DNA of 64,000 nt from Sthenelais limicola. Taxonomy: Eukaryota; Annelida; Polychaeta; Phyllodocida; Sigalionidae. The notes below the pieces were generated by a model. It made no database searches. It was not told where the DNA came from and saw only the letters and a list, made by a program, of their open reading frames with translations. Numbering within the stretch: position 1 is the first letter of the stretch; each line of letters begins with the position of its first letter. The position numbers and the translations under genes are program-made. Shown here piece after piece: positions 35,269 through 46,802 of the stretch. The stretch covers positions 15,001,708 through 15,065,707 of the forward strand of contig OW804094.1 of assembly GCA_942159475.1 (NCBI GenBank). Direction: 5' to 3'.

Positions 35269-35554
35269 TATTGGGTTTCTAGCTTAAGTCCATCACAATG
35301 AGCACATAGACCCTAATATGATATTTTAATTCAAGTTTTACTTTAAAGTTGTAGATTGTTTAAACAAGGACAATCAAAGACTTTTGCTTTGCCAATATAA
35401 GGAATTTCCCCATCAGAAGCTATCGATGCCATTTGGGCTCAAATAAATGAAGGGAAAGAACTGAACTGTAGAGAGCACATTTTACTTTTGTCTGAAAGAT
35501 GTTAACGCACATTTACCAGGGCTAGTTCAGCTCATACATCCATTCTTCCACTAG

Positions 35555-35662
35555 TGCCTGGGGGAGGAGGTGACCCTTGCGGTCACCCCACGATTCAAAC
35601 GCATAACATTCTCATGACCCTTGGCCGAACTAGCAGTTTTGACAGCTTGGCCACCAATAGAA
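35555..35662 (-). mobile_element. Possible tRNA-derived SINE
   Basis: On the minus strand TGGCCAAGCTGTC resembles an A-box and GTTTGAATCG a B-box, about 45 nt apart, followed by GTGGGGTGACC. Both boxes are imperfect. Confidence 0.3.
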
Positions 35663-35765
35663 TAGACATGTAAAATGCAGAAAAGCAAAACCAATTCTAC
35701 TCAATACTTTAAGTACCGGGTATTGGCCAATGGCCTGACCCGTACAAAGTTATATGGAATGAACT

Positions 35766-35975
35766 CAGTCCGGGTCCAAACCATCAGATCAGATAAGAAT
35801 GGTATGTCAATGATTGGACACCTACTTCGCTAATCGGTTTTCTGGTCTAGGACTAGGCGTTCTAATGGGATTATAATGTCATTTTGCGATCCTTTTTTAT
35901 AAAGGCACTTTGCAGTTTGAGGCGAGAAGGTTTACCTTCGTTTGAAGGGACTCTCTCATCTTAGGGCCTAGAATG
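35766..35975 (+). mobile_element. MITE family B copy
   Basis: CAGTCCGGGTCCAAACC ... TTAGGGCCTAGAATG. Flanks AACT/GACT differ at one base. A small local duplication (CTTTTTTATAAAGGCACTTT) is present in the middle. Confidence 0.85.
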
Positions 35976-35983
35976 GACTATTA

Positions 35984-36219
35984 GGGTCAGATTTTCAGAA
36001 TATGTACAATTGTCAGCTGTACACATTTAGTAAATTCTGCTATATTAGGCTGCAATTTGGTCAATACTAGGTAAGTTTGAGTATATTCGGCATTGTATTG
36101 ATTCTAGCAATCTGTTTGGTTAGGTTGAACTGTATTTTGAACTTTATTTTCGTCTGAAATTTGGGTTATTTGGGAGGATTGGTGAAAGTGAATTGTACAT
36201 TTTCTGAAAATCTGACCCA
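35984..36219 (+). mobile_element. MITE family A copy
   Basis: Complete, flanked by ATTA on both sides, eight bases from the family B copy. Confidence 0.9.
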
Positions 36220-37170
36220 TTAAGTAGAGACTCACCTGTAAACTGTAGGGAAGAGGTCCCTGGTAGATTAGTCAGAAGGTAAAGGAACCATCCGTCTTGT
36301 ACCTGTAATCCTGATAGGGCGACTACATACCTGTAAAGAGGAAATGATCTTAGTTAGATTTAATGACGAATAATATTCATAAATCTCAGAGAAGTAGGAT
36401 CATCCCTTGATTCGAAACGTCGAAATCACCCATGTAACACCATCAAACATAAAACACTTCAAAAATACTAAACTGCTGAGGTTCTAGTTTTGGTGTCATC
36501 CACAGTTAAAATATTTATTATTTATTATTACCAGGGTTTGCCAAGTCGAGTGACTAGACACCCGTGACATTCCAATCATTTCTAATATAGATTCTTGCTT
36601 GAAGCTAATACGTGAATATGCTCAAATATCATGTCATTTTTGAGCTTTTAACTTGGAAAATGGTGCACCACTGAAACTGAACTGAAAATGCTTATTCGTA
36701 TATTGGGAGGGTTTAGTTGCCTTCTGGTCAACCATGTAGCTGTGTAGTACAATATATATTTGTTTTGGGGAATTGTAAGATTTGGGTTGGGTTCCCTTCA
36801 TCGAATCCCCTTATACTAACTACACCATAGAGAATTATCTAATGAATTGAACCGTAACACTTACACTACATGTATCACAGTAAAACATCACAGTAAACTG
36901 CTTCATAATTATCAGTAATCACTCTTAGGTAACCTATTGTTAAACACAGATATTATGGACATTTCCTACACTACCGTATAATCCTTTATGTATTATACTT
37001 TTCATCCAAATAACTCACACAAGGGCATGATATTATTCGGTATAATATCATTTCTTATATGAATGGAAATGTGTGCGTAATTATGGTCTTCTGATGAATA
37101 GTTTAGCTGTAATAGTATGTAAGAACGGAGGTTATGAAGCTGGTTATGTTTTAGATATTCTCATATGGTA
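36220..37170. other. AT-rich stretch, nothing recognised
   Basis: GATTCGAAACGTCGAAATC at about 36409 resembles the GAAACGT part of the hammerhead-like sites but lacks the CTGANGA half. Confidence 0.35.
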
Positions 37171-37171
37171 G

Positions 37172-37320
37172 GATTTTTCAATGTAAGATAAGATAAGATA
37201 AATTGTTTTTTATTTGTCATTTCAACGAGTACATATGAGTATAAGTGAGTGTGAATGAGAGTGACAAAAGGGTCGACATGCCATTATGGTACAGCGATGG
37301 TACCATTTCTTCCGGCTGTT
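37172..37320 (-). mobile_element. Retroelement 3' end with (ATCTT)n tail
   Basis: On the minus strand the sequence runs from a GC-richer part (GGTACCATCGCTGTACCATA) through GACAAATAAAAAACAATTT to tandem ATCTT units at 37182-37200. AATAAA followed by a short tandem tail suggests a non-LTR 3' end. Confidence 0.4.
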
Positions 37321-37731
37321 ACCGAAATGATTGTAATTTTCGCAGTATTTCTTAAAGTTTGTAATTGCAACTATTTTTCTACAGGCGACGTTTGAAAGGT
37401 TCGTGACGGATATAACGTTTTTTCATGTGAACTTATTGGATATGTTATTGGCCTAAAATATAAAAAAAAAACAATATCTGACTACAAATGAAAAACCGTA
37501 TTCACTATTGCATTCCCATACATAGCTGTATTAATTTCCCCAGGAAAATAAAATTCGATTTAATTCAATTCAAGGTAATGGTATTATCATTATTTTAACA
37601 AAATTCTGAACCTTAACAAATACAAATTAAAAAACCAACAGTTTTCTGTGTAGAAGTGACATAAATCCTCTGTAGTGAAGAACTACCGGGAGAACTGGAT
37701 ACAGGATATTTGGGGCTGGTTGCCGTTATAT

Positions 37732-37966
37732 TGGTCAAATTCTCAGAAAATGTATAATTTAACTTCGCCAATCCTGTCAAACAACCCAAATTTCAGACGA
37801 AAATAAAGTTCAAAATACAGTTCAACCTAACCAAACAGATTGCTAGAATAAATCCAATGCCGAATATACGAGAATTTACCTAGTATTTACCAAATTGCAG
37901 CCTAATTTAGCAGAATTTCCTAAATGTGTGGAGCTGCCAATTGGACATATTCTGAAAATCTGACCC
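37732..37966 (-). mobile_element. MITE family A copy
   Basis: Ends TGGTCAAATTCTCAGAAAAT and CTGAAAATCTGACCC, flanked by ATAT on both sides. Confidence 0.88.
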
Positions 37967-38598
37967 ATATGCGTTATCAGGATTGAGGATATAGCATTGT
38001 GCTAGCATGACATCGAATTCATGTTTTGTTATGCATATGAAACAATCTATTGTAACCCAGATTTATGATTCGAACGTAAACGAAAGTAACTTTGCATTAA
38101 CAGATTTATATAATAAATCTTTATATCAAAAAATACTCGAGAAATTCGAAGAGAGTCCCTATAACCGTGCCTCATGTGTAATTATTTCTGTTTGTACAAA
38201 GTATGAGCTGGACCTCAGTTGCCATATATATTCTGATCAGTCTTTTACAAGCCAGGTTAATTGTATCAACGTTTCGTGTACCTATATCAGGATATCACCT
38301 AGTAGGTATATTTTTCTTCTTCCATTTACAACGAACGACAAATTACTTGTAATTCTGAGAAGAAATAGAAGATTTTCTGTCATTACAACACAGACACGTC
38401 ACAACCAGGATTGGCATAAAACAATACACTTCCCTGTTCTACCAGTTCTGATAAAGAGTATAATTATTTTTATTCCTTGATAAGTTGTAGTGGCGTAAAG
38501 GTCAATATAAGTGATTGATATTCTGTCATGGAATATTGAGTCACTTGCTCTTAATTCTCTCTCTCTCCCTCTGCTTTAGTTTCTCTCTGTTGTCTTCA

Positions 38599-38766
38599 CA
38601 GTCTAGGCCCAAAGTTGCGAGTCCCTTCAAATGGGGGGAAAGCCTCTTGCCTCAAACCGCTATGTGCCATTATAATTCCATTAAGACCCCAAAATGTCAT
38701 AATTGTCCCATTAGAACGCCGAGTCCTAGGCCAGGCAGGAAACCGATTAGCGAAGTAGGCGTCCAA
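38599..38766 (-). mobile_element. MITE family B copy, left part (split by family C)
   Basis: CAGTCTAGGCCCAAAGTTGC through GAAGTAGGCGTCCAA. The B sequence resumes at 40567 as CAATCACTGACAGACCATTC, so the intervening 1.8 kb is an insertion. The B copy itself then breaks off at about 40590. Confidence 0.88.
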
Positions 38767-40566
38767 GGGGTCATTCAAAAATTACGTAACGCTTTTTTTG
38801 ACCAAAATTGACCCCCACCCCCCCCCTCCGTAACGCTGCATAACACTTCATCATACACCCCCTTGGTGTTACATAACACTAGATTGACCCCCCCCTTCCC
38901 ATGGCAATTGAAAACCCCAGTCAGATAAATGTTTCTGCATTACTTTAATGAATTTATACTTATGAAATAAATGGTTATAATTTTATTGGAACCTGATAAA
39001 AGTTATGACTAGATATCACATTCTATTTTGTCATGGTTGGGATGAATGTCTGATCTGCCAGTTATGCAAGTGCTCCAGCTTTATACAGTTCTTGGGTTTG
39101 AAATCAACAGAAATGAAACTGGAACTCAGGCATGTGAAACTGTTGATGATAAACTTGAGCAGAAGAATTTTGCTCATGCTGGGCATGTTTTAGCAGACAT
39201 ATGGTCAGGAACAGTGATTGATGGGCATCCAACAATAGCGGAGTATATTGAACCAGAAGAACATGTTCCTGAAATTATCAAAAAAAGTGAGCTCTGATAT
39301 GATCAGCATGTACAGGAAAGTCAATACTTCTTACAGATCGTAAAATGCTCTGACAGGGGCTGTTGTAGTCAGCCAAGAAGTTCTTACTTTCCCTGATCAG
39401 GAACAGATTCATACCACCTCCTCTTCCCCTTGCACAGACAAATGATGGCCTTTGTTGCTCTTTAGAGGATCCACATGCAACCTTTCCATCTTTTTTTGTC
39501 AACCTGGCACTTGACAAAAATGTTCTCCCTGCTAATTCTCTGAAAAGTTTTCCCAAAGGGCTTCCGTATGATTATGCCTGCCCTAAGCTTCAAAATGAGT
39601 TACAAAAAAGGATATGTAGGGCATGTGGGAAGTACTTTGCATCTGTAAAATCCTTAACCTCCCATGCAAAATGTTGTACTTCCATGTCAGCATCAACGAT
39701 TGTGCCAACTAAACGTGTTCATCCTCAACGTTTAGCTGCGAAAAGGCAGGGGGAGTTGATGTGTGTGTTGCAATACATGGAAACCGAAGAATTTGAATGG
39801 CATGATCAAGATCACATAGACATGGATGGACTTGAGGTCCCCAAAGACGTGGTGGTTAAAGGCGGTATGCCTATCCTACCAGTAGGAGCCAGGCATTCAG
39901 TTTGGTGTGAAGACAGCAAAAAGTAAAAGTATTGTGTTCATGTAAAGGGCCTAGACTTTAAACCAAGATTCATGATTTGTTGCATAGTACCTCTTTTCAT
40001 ATCAGTTATCTAGCTAGTTATTTGACTTTATTTGAGTATGTTATAAAAGTTAAGAGTGAATAGTGAAGAACAGATGTGAGTTAACAGTGAAGAACATTAC
40101 CATATAAAATACTGATGTGTACCAGTATATGAATACTGATTTTCCAACTGAGTATCATTTTCGCTACATAGTCTAATTTGTATTCCTAGTCTTATTTGTG
40201 CTATTCTCTTGGATACTAGTATGATAGATATGGTGCTCAATACATTCTGAGATACTCATAATTGTTTGTTACAGAGCTAACTGTCACTGTTCATGTTGGC
40301 ATTTTCAGATGTACTAAACATGTTACATTTCAATAAACTGGTTTGATATAGATCTATGCAATTTTAGTATAATTTAATCTCTTAAATCAGTGTGCAAATG
40401 GTCAAATATTCTTTATATCAGTTCTACAAGTAAAAAATAGTTACATAGATCATTTTGTTATGTAACACTTTGGATGATACCCCCCCCACCCCCCTATAAC
40501 ACTCTGTAACACAGGGGCAAACCCCCACCCACCCCCTCTGGTGTTACGTAATTTTTGAATGACCCC
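38767..40566 (+). mobile_element. 1800-bp DNA transposon, family C, inserted in a family B MITE
   Basis: Perfect 24-bp inverted termini begin GGGGTCATTCAAAAATTACG. The element splits family B sequence, and CAA (38764-38766 and 40567-40569) is duplicated, so the target duplication is 3 bp. C-rich subterminal segments (38810-38895; 40478-40535) repeat GTAACAC/GTTAC motifs. A broken coding region lies inside. Three-base duplications are known for PIF/Harbinger and Zator-type elements; I cannot assign the superfamily from the protein. Confidence 0.9.
39046..39926 (+). pseudogene. Broken transposon-encoded protein with a C2HC finger (family C)
   Basis: Three consecutive open segments read as one decayed gene. 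Segment 1 (from 39046) ends at an in-frame TGA (39295-39297). The same frame continues with QESQYFLQIVKCSDRGCCSQ to about 39393. A frameshift near 39380-39396 leads to the third segment, which is open from about 39400 to the stop at 39924-39926. It contains NRFIPPPLPLAQTNDG and a zinc-finger-like CRACGKYF..LTSHAKCC (39615-39677; Cys-x2-Cys-x12-His-x2-Cys). The final ~80 residues are acidic. I do not recognise a catalytic transposase domain. The product is inferred to act in mobilising family C only because it lies between intact termini. Exon structure upstream of 39046 is unknown. Confidence 0.6.
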
Positions 40567-40592
40567 CAATCACTGACAGACCATTCTTAAAG
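40567..40592 (-). mobile_element. MITE family B copy, remainder after family C
   Basis: CAATCACTGACAGACCATTC continues the element begun at 38599. The distal end GATCTGAGGGTTTGG... is missing. Confidence 0.7.
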
Positions 40593-42113
40593 GGGGACAC
40601 TGGACTGACTATATCCTCTGTTCAGACATTGAGGAAAACTAAGATATTATGTTATGCACACTATAATGAATAATCCAATCATGTGTGTGGCTGTAAAGCA
40701 CCATTTAATAGAGAAGACTCTGTCTGCTATTTGGATAGTGAAGGCTGACATCTTACCAGGGTGCTATGCATAAATGACAAGCTGGGAGGTCTGGTAAACT
40801 TCCTTTTCAGTGGAAGTGAATGCACACAGACAGTATATATTGTAATCTAAGCTAAATATCTATAGTCCCTGACTTCTACCTGCTTTAGAAATGCAAACCT
40901 ATAAAGCATATGGATGTATAACAACAAATAGTGGCAGCAGAAAGACATCAGGAAGCTCTTTCATTTGATTTCAACAGTAAAAACACAGCTAAATATTTAT
41001 GTATATACTTTTGAGAATTGAGGTCAAGTGGAAAGTGGATCAGTAGACCGTGACCAGTGTAAGGTAGTATTTCTATAGTGGTGTGTGCTAAGTTAGGGAC
41101 TAAAACTATAATTGCCTTAATTCATTTTATAAGGTTCCTTTTAGTTTTTAGAGTTTTTCTGTTAAATGTTACTGTCATATGTGAAACAAAAGCAGAGATT
41201 CAGGGCAGTCTATATTTGAAACTGTTGCATGTACAATTCCAAAAATTCTTTTTCATATTGTGTGAAGACTACCTATATCAATTAATTCTCTCCTTTTACT
41301 CAAACTTTTCACTATAATTATGCAGGTATGGAATGATGGTCTTTTATTCTTAGAAAAGTACAGAGAAAATCCCTATTGCACAATAGGGGAGTTGCATGGC
41401 CGCCATTTTGAATCCTTATTCACATAGCATTATGGGACTAATGGTACAGTATAAAATCTATAGAAATCATGTCATATTCAGCATGGACTATTTATCAATG
41501 GTCTAATATCAATATCTATGTGTTATACATGTTTCCACAACACAAGCCTCCATTGTTCCCATCATGCATTTGGTTTTCATAGAAAATTTATAAAAGCTGT
41601 GATATTCCTGAAAACATTCTTGCAATTTTTTATAGAAATGTTCCAAATATTTGTATGTCAGATTTCATCAGAATCCATCCCATGATGCACTGTACCAGAC
41701 ATGCGCAGTGGCACATGCAAGTCCCCTATTGATGAACTTATAAACAAAGAAAACATGTTCATACCCAAGGATTAAGAAAAAAATGGCTAATACAGCAAAG
41801 TCCCTAACTTGGGGTGCAGCCCTATAGCTAAGTTGACCTTGAAGTAAAGTGGTCACTTTGACTGTTTACTACAGACTCACTAGACCATGACCACACCTAA
41901 CTCACTCAGGAACTCACTCAGCCCTAGTTAGTGTCATACAGCTACTAATATGAAGGCACCCAGTCTAAGGGTTTGGGTGAGCGGGAAAGAAATTACTTGA
42001 TTGATTCTGACAATATCATTGCCCAGAAACCAGTATTATAATGTGAGTTCCCACTTATAAATCATAATTGAGCTGTATGCCCTGCAAGTGTTCCAGCCCA
42101 GTGTTTTACTTTA
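40593..42113. other. AT-rich stretch, nothing recognised
   Basis: No exon, inverted repeat or tandem array was identified. Confidence 0.35.
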
Positions 42114-42144
42114 ATTGATCTGGGGGTTTGGACCTATAGACTGT
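42114..42144 (-). mobile_element. MITE family B end fragment
   Basis: TGATCTGGGGGTTTGGACCT followed by ATAGACTG matches the right end of family B; the rest is absent. Confidence 0.7.
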
Positions 42145-42313
42145 TCTGTCTTGCCCCTCTCTCTTTTGTCTCTTTCTTTCCATTATCTATGTCTGTCTCT
42201 CCGTCCATATCCTCTCCCCCCCTCCCCCCCCCTCATACACACATCACACATACCTTCGTCTCAAACTCTCAATTTCTCTCCAATCATATCCAAACACAAC
42301 AGAAAACGCCGTA

Positions 42314-42620
42314 TAAAGGGCTGGTTCCATTGGTACGGATACGAATGTTAGTACGGATACGAATCCGTCATGCGGATACGGTAACCTATTTTGGAGTGAA
42401 CCCATACGTCTAGAATGTAATGGCACCAAAGAGGGAAACCATACGAATGGAGTACGGAAACGTCCCGATCGCTACATGGAGCGATCGGTTTTACCGTATC
42501 CGTATCCGTACCTGTTGACGTGTACGGATCCGCACACATGGAAACATGCCTGTATATTTTAATGTGAGCGAATTTTGCCGTATCCGTATCCGTATCCGTA
42601 CCAATTGAACCAGCCCTTTA
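42314..42620. mobile_element. Fold-back element E2 with GTACGGATACG subrepeats
   Basis: The termini TAAAGGGCTGGTTC are inverted, and the inner arms (ATTGGTACGGATACG / CGTATCCGTACCAAT) extend the pairing. GGATAC/GTATCC units recur about 12 times in clusters at 42333-42382, 42497-42530 and 42577-42602. GCGATCG(G) forms a local palindrome at 42465-42488. ACACATGGAAACATGCC (42534-42550) is shared with E1. No coding capacity. Confidence 0.78.
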
Positions 42621-43980
42621 GACAAACACAAACTGACAACCCTACATCAACAAAGCCATCTCATTTCCTCAATAATATCACACAAACCCTATCTGTCAAC
42701 CCTTCATTCATGACAAAAACTCCTACCAACTACAACCAATTGTTGACCTTCTGATGGAGGCAAATAAAAAGACAATAAACGCGCCCAGTCACCCATAAAT
42801 ATACCTCCACCTCTGTTATTATTTGAACTGCCGTGAGAGGCACACATTGTGACAATGACATTTTTATCTCGCACACGCTTTGCGGTTAGCAACACCTTCA
42901 CTACACTGCCTGATTCCACGCGGTCCAGTCATTATTTCTCATGGGCTTGCTAATGACTGAAACTTGTTTCATAGTTAAGCTCATTAAGTTATTTGATTAG
43001 ATTTTAAAATGACAGCAGACATTAAAAGCAGGCAAATATAACTTAACCAATCGAAAATTAAAAGCATGGCCTCCTAAGGATATATGTGATAATAATTAAA
43101 ATAATTCCTTTATTTTTCCAAGACATGGATGAAGCTTTTACTCTAAGGATAAAATGAGCCTTTGCCTGCAGATCAAATGTTGCCTGGGCCTAACTAAGCC
43201 TTACAGGAAAGACAATGCTGATACGGGGGGAAATTATTATTATTATTTGATTGGTACATAGAAGCATTATCAGAAATACATCCATTAATATAGCTCCCTG
43301 CCTTTAGAAATCATTATTAGAAATATATAAATTATTAATATCATTATTGAAAATTATTATTAGAAATATATTAATTGTATTCTTTTAAGTATTCATAATA
43401 AATTATTCATTATTGGTAACAATGAATACTGATAACCATTTCCATCTAAGCTGTTCCAAATTAGAACATCAATTAAACCCCAGCATTTGCGGTCACTCTA
43501 TCAGAAACAGATCTGTAATGGTGCCATTGTTCATGCTTTCACGGTCACGTGACATGAGTGGTAGAGGCACCAGGAGAGACCTCTGGTGACGAACTCTTCA
43601 TATGTCAGGCGGCAACTGGTGCTGGTGTAGCTTGGTGTGTGCCTCGGTTATGACAGCCTACCCCGTTACATGATATGCCAAGGGTTCAAAGGACAACAAG
43701 TCTCTTTTCTCCCTCACTCTCGTGTCTCCACGTCCACATGAGAGGAGCCAACGAGAATAACTCTTGTTTACTACTATAAACTTGACTGATACAGGCCCAG
43801 AGCTTGGATGCTTGATTCTGTACGGGTATAACACCAAAATAATATATTATATTCATTCCTTTCTGATTGAAGAGATATGACGCAAGTTGAGGAGACAAAG
43901 TTCTTAAGATTTGTTGATGTTCATGACTTTTGTATTAATTGCTTATTTTGATATGGCTCATATAATAACTAGGAACTATT
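42621..43980. other. Intergenic stretch, nothing recognised
   Basis: 42700-42960 is less AT-rich and includes a 71-codon minus-strand frame (42704-42919) with no recognised domain. 43240-43440 has many ATTATTA-type phrases. Confidence 0.35.
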
Positions 43981-44648
43981 CAGTCCAGGCCCAAACCATC
44001 AGATCAGATATAAAAAGGTATGTCAGTGTTTGGACGCCTACTTCGCTAGTCGGTTTCCTGGCCTTGGACTAGGCGTTCTAATGGGATTATAATGTAATTT
44101 TGCGGTCTTAATGGAAATATAATGGCACTCAGCGGTTTTAGGCGAGAGGCTACCCCTCACTCTAGGGTGGATCCGATTTTCGACGACAAAATTGTGTTGG
44201 TAGATGAGTCTGCGGTAACAGGGGACCGGTCCCCTCGCCCGGTCTTAACCACAAACAGATGTGTGGAGCATGAGGCTCTCTATGAGGGACTAGACAGGCA
44301 ACATTGAATTTGAATAAATCCTGTCTCAGAATGTGCTGGTATTGATGTAAAACTTCAAATAGGATTCATGAATTATTATGAATCATTATGAATGTCAATA
44401 TCAAGAACATCTGTTCACATTGAATTGATATAAGGCAGTTTCTCTTAACAATTTATTAACCCAGAAAGTAGAGTGAAACTTCAAGAGCCCCATTCACTGA
44501 AATGCTACCCAAATGTGGTAGACCCTAATAGCTGTTACAGGGAAATCGCCGAGCAAAATCGCAGGGGGCATTTGAGATGGTATCTTGGTCCACGGATCCA
44601 CCCTAGAGTGCCCTCTGTTTGAAGACTCTCATCTTTGGACCTAGACTG
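43981..44648 (+). mobile_element. MITE family B copy split by family D
   Basis: CAGTCCAGGCCCAAACCATC ... CTTTGGACCTAGACTG. Flanks TATT/TACT differ at one base. A 453-bp element is nested between CCCCT and CCCTCTGTTTGAAG. Confidence 0.88.
44158..44610. mobile_element. Family D element (CACT-ended, 453 bp) nested in family B
   Basis: Perfect 18-bp inverted termini CACTCTAGGGTGGATCCG are flanked by CCCT on both sides (44154-44157, 44611-44614). CCCT occurs once at this place in unoccupied B copies. CACT termini with a 4-bp duplication fit Chapaev/CMC-type transposons. No transposase is present. Confidence 0.88.
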
Positions 44649-44726
44649 TACTTGTAAGTTGAAGATTAAATCAGTCATAGTCTCGTAAACACTAACGTGA
44701 TGGACGAGACATAATTATAATTACAT

Positions 44727-44746
44727 ATAGATAGATAGATAGATAT
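44727..44746. repeat. (GATA)n
   Basis: About five GATA units. Confidence 0.8.
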
Positions 44747-45215
44747 AGCCACGCATACATGTATACATATTAAATTACATTCCCTGAATTAAAAAGGTTA
44801 TTATTCATGATAAAGGTGAGGAAAATTTGATATTACTATTTAATCAGAATTTTAACAGTGAGCCTCTATTTTGGCTCCCAGATGTTCAAAGATGCAACAA
44901 TATTGAGTTGATCTTATCCCGAGAGTCAAAATAATGTTCTATCATCAAATCTCTATGTCCCAACTGGGTCTGGGACATTGGCAGTAAATGAATCATACAA
45001 TTTCAAATCTGCCAGTGTAATACTTTGGTACTATCTCCAATACGGATACTATTATGTCTATTTTTGTGATAAAATCATCTGACCTGCAGATTTTGATACA
45101 CACCGAATAAAAACTAGGCGATCTTATAATATGCCTCCCTCCAAATGCCATGGGTTGGGAGACTCTAGAGGGAGAAGAGCTACAAGTGTGGTGGTGTGTG
45201 TTGGGGACAGAGCCT

Positions 45216-45315
45216 GAGAGGGTGAGAGAAAGAAAAGAGCGAGAGAACAGAGAGAAGAGAGGGAAGAGAGAGAGAAGAGAAGAAGAGAGAATAGAGAAGA
45301 GAGAAAGGCAGACAG
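45216..45315. repeat. GA-rich tract
   Basis: AGAGAAGAG and GAGAGA units on the plus strand. Confidence 0.85.
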
Positions 45316-45592
45316 ACATACAGAGACAGAAACATTAACACGACCGAGGAGAGAAACCGAAAAGTAGACCAGACCTATCTAGGGAGTCCATAAACTTGTG
45401 GTTAGAGAAATATGTGACCTTTGAACTTGAAATGACCTTGACATGGGTGTCTCTAATAGTGATGAAGCTGGGAAATCTTGAGTGAAGGAGGCTGGAAACC
45501 ATTACTGTGGCGGTCAGCATTTATTGCTGGCAAGAATCTAGGTCTAGCGCAGATATATAAACACACCCCACACATGCCAATACAAGTGTAAT

Positions 45593-45827
45593 GGGTCAGA
45601 TTTTCAGAAAATGTACAATTGGCAGCTGTACACATTGATTAAATTCTGCTAAATTAGGCTGTAATTTAGCCAATCTTAGGTAATTTCGAGTATATTTGGC
45701 ATTGCATTGATTCTAGCAATCTGTTTGGTTAGGTTGAACTGTATTTTCAACTTTATTTTTGGCTTAAATGTGGATTATTTGAGAGAATTTGTGAAGGCGA
45801 ATTGTACAATTTTTGAAAATCTGACCC
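45593..45827 (+). mobile_element. MITE family A copy
   Basis: Complete, flanked by TAAT on both sides. Confidence 0.9.
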
Positions 45828-46065
45828 TAATAGGTTGCTTGTTTAGTTAGTCAAGATACAATGTGTGTCTATTCCCAGATATCTCTAATGGCCCCCTCTA
45901 TTTACTTGTGTGTGCACAGGAGGTTGTAAAAATAGTCAGAATTTTAGTTATTTTGTGGTGGATAAATACTACAGAGCGGGGGGTAAATATCGAAAGGAGG
46001 CAGAAAATAATGAGTGAGGAGAGAGGGGCAGAGAGATCGGGGGGGGGATACAGAGGGGTAGAGAG

Positions 46066-46468
46066 AGTCAGAGAGGGGGAGGGAAGAGAGAAGAGAGAGG
46101 AGAGAGGGAGAGAGGGGGTGAGAGAGAGGGAGAGAGAGAGAGGAGAGAGAGGGAGAGAGAGAGAGGGAGAGAGAGAGGGAGAGAGAGAGAGGGAGAGAGG
46201 GAGGGAGAGAGAGAGAGGGGGGAGGCAAGAGAGAGGGAGAGAGAGAGGGGGTGAGAGAGAGGGAGAGAGAGAGAGGGAGAGAGGGAGGGAGAGAGAGAGA
46301 GGGAGAGAGAGAGAGGGAGAGAGGGGGTGAGAGAGAGAGAGAGGGAGATAGGGAGAGAGAGAGAGGGAGAGAGAGGGAGAGAGAGGGAGAGAGAGAGAGA
46401 GGGAGAGAGAGGAGGAGAGAGAGAGAGGGGGGAGGGAGAGAGAGAGGGAGAGGGAGAGAGAGACAGGG
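46066..46468. repeat. Long GA-rich (purine) tract
   Basis: About 400 bp of GAGAGAGGGAGAGA units with GGGGG and GGTGA interruptions. Pyrimidine appears only at the few GTGAGA junctions (46118, 46251, 46326). The Arg/Glu and Ser/Leu frames over it are artefacts. Confidence 0.95.
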
Positions 46469-46802
46469 TAAGAAGAGGAGAGAAATGAGCAAGGAGTCAA
46501 GAGATAAGAGGGAGAGAGACGGCAAAGAAGACGAGAAATAGGGAGGAAAAGAGAGGGACTGAGCAGGAGATAGGGAGAGACAGGCCAACAGAGAAAAAGA
46601 GAGAATTAATCAAATTAATTAAAATGAAAGAGAAACAGAAAGCAAGTAAAAAAGACATCCCTAAAAAATACCAAGCTAATTAAGGTCAGGGTCAAGTCTA
46701 TGTAGTTGTATCATTTCTCATACGGTCTAGTGGTTCACGTTCCTCCCATTCCTTCCCCTCGATGGAGAAAAAAATACCAAGAGGCGTGATTCAACTCTAC
46801 TA

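Larger units (their letters stand above)
34793..35288. mobile_element. Fold-back element E1 with TACGCA-type subrepeats
   Basis: Outer termini CTTAAGCTAGAAACCCA are perfect 17-bp inverted repeats. Inside, ATGTGTCCGTAGTGCG and its complement at 35110-35140 flank arrays of GCGTA/TACGC units (34815-34860, 34980-35055, 35093-35135). The middle holds two TGACGTCA palindromes (34930-34948). The right part includes repeat G (35154-35268). It shares ACACATGGAAACATGCC with element E2. Confidence 0.75.

Noticed and set aside
36405..36430. Sixth hammerhead-like site (TTCGAAACGTCGAAATC)
   Set aside because: The GAAAC-GTC half is present but no CTGANGA core or helix II precedes it.
38007..38480. 157-residue plus-strand frame
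   Set aside because: AT-driven composition, no domain, no splice or codon-use support. It begins just after a MITE and is probably chance.
45863..46588. Frames of 155-214 residues rich in Arg/Glu or Ser/Leu
   Set aside because: They are produced by the GA microsatellite; purine repeats rarely give stop codons.
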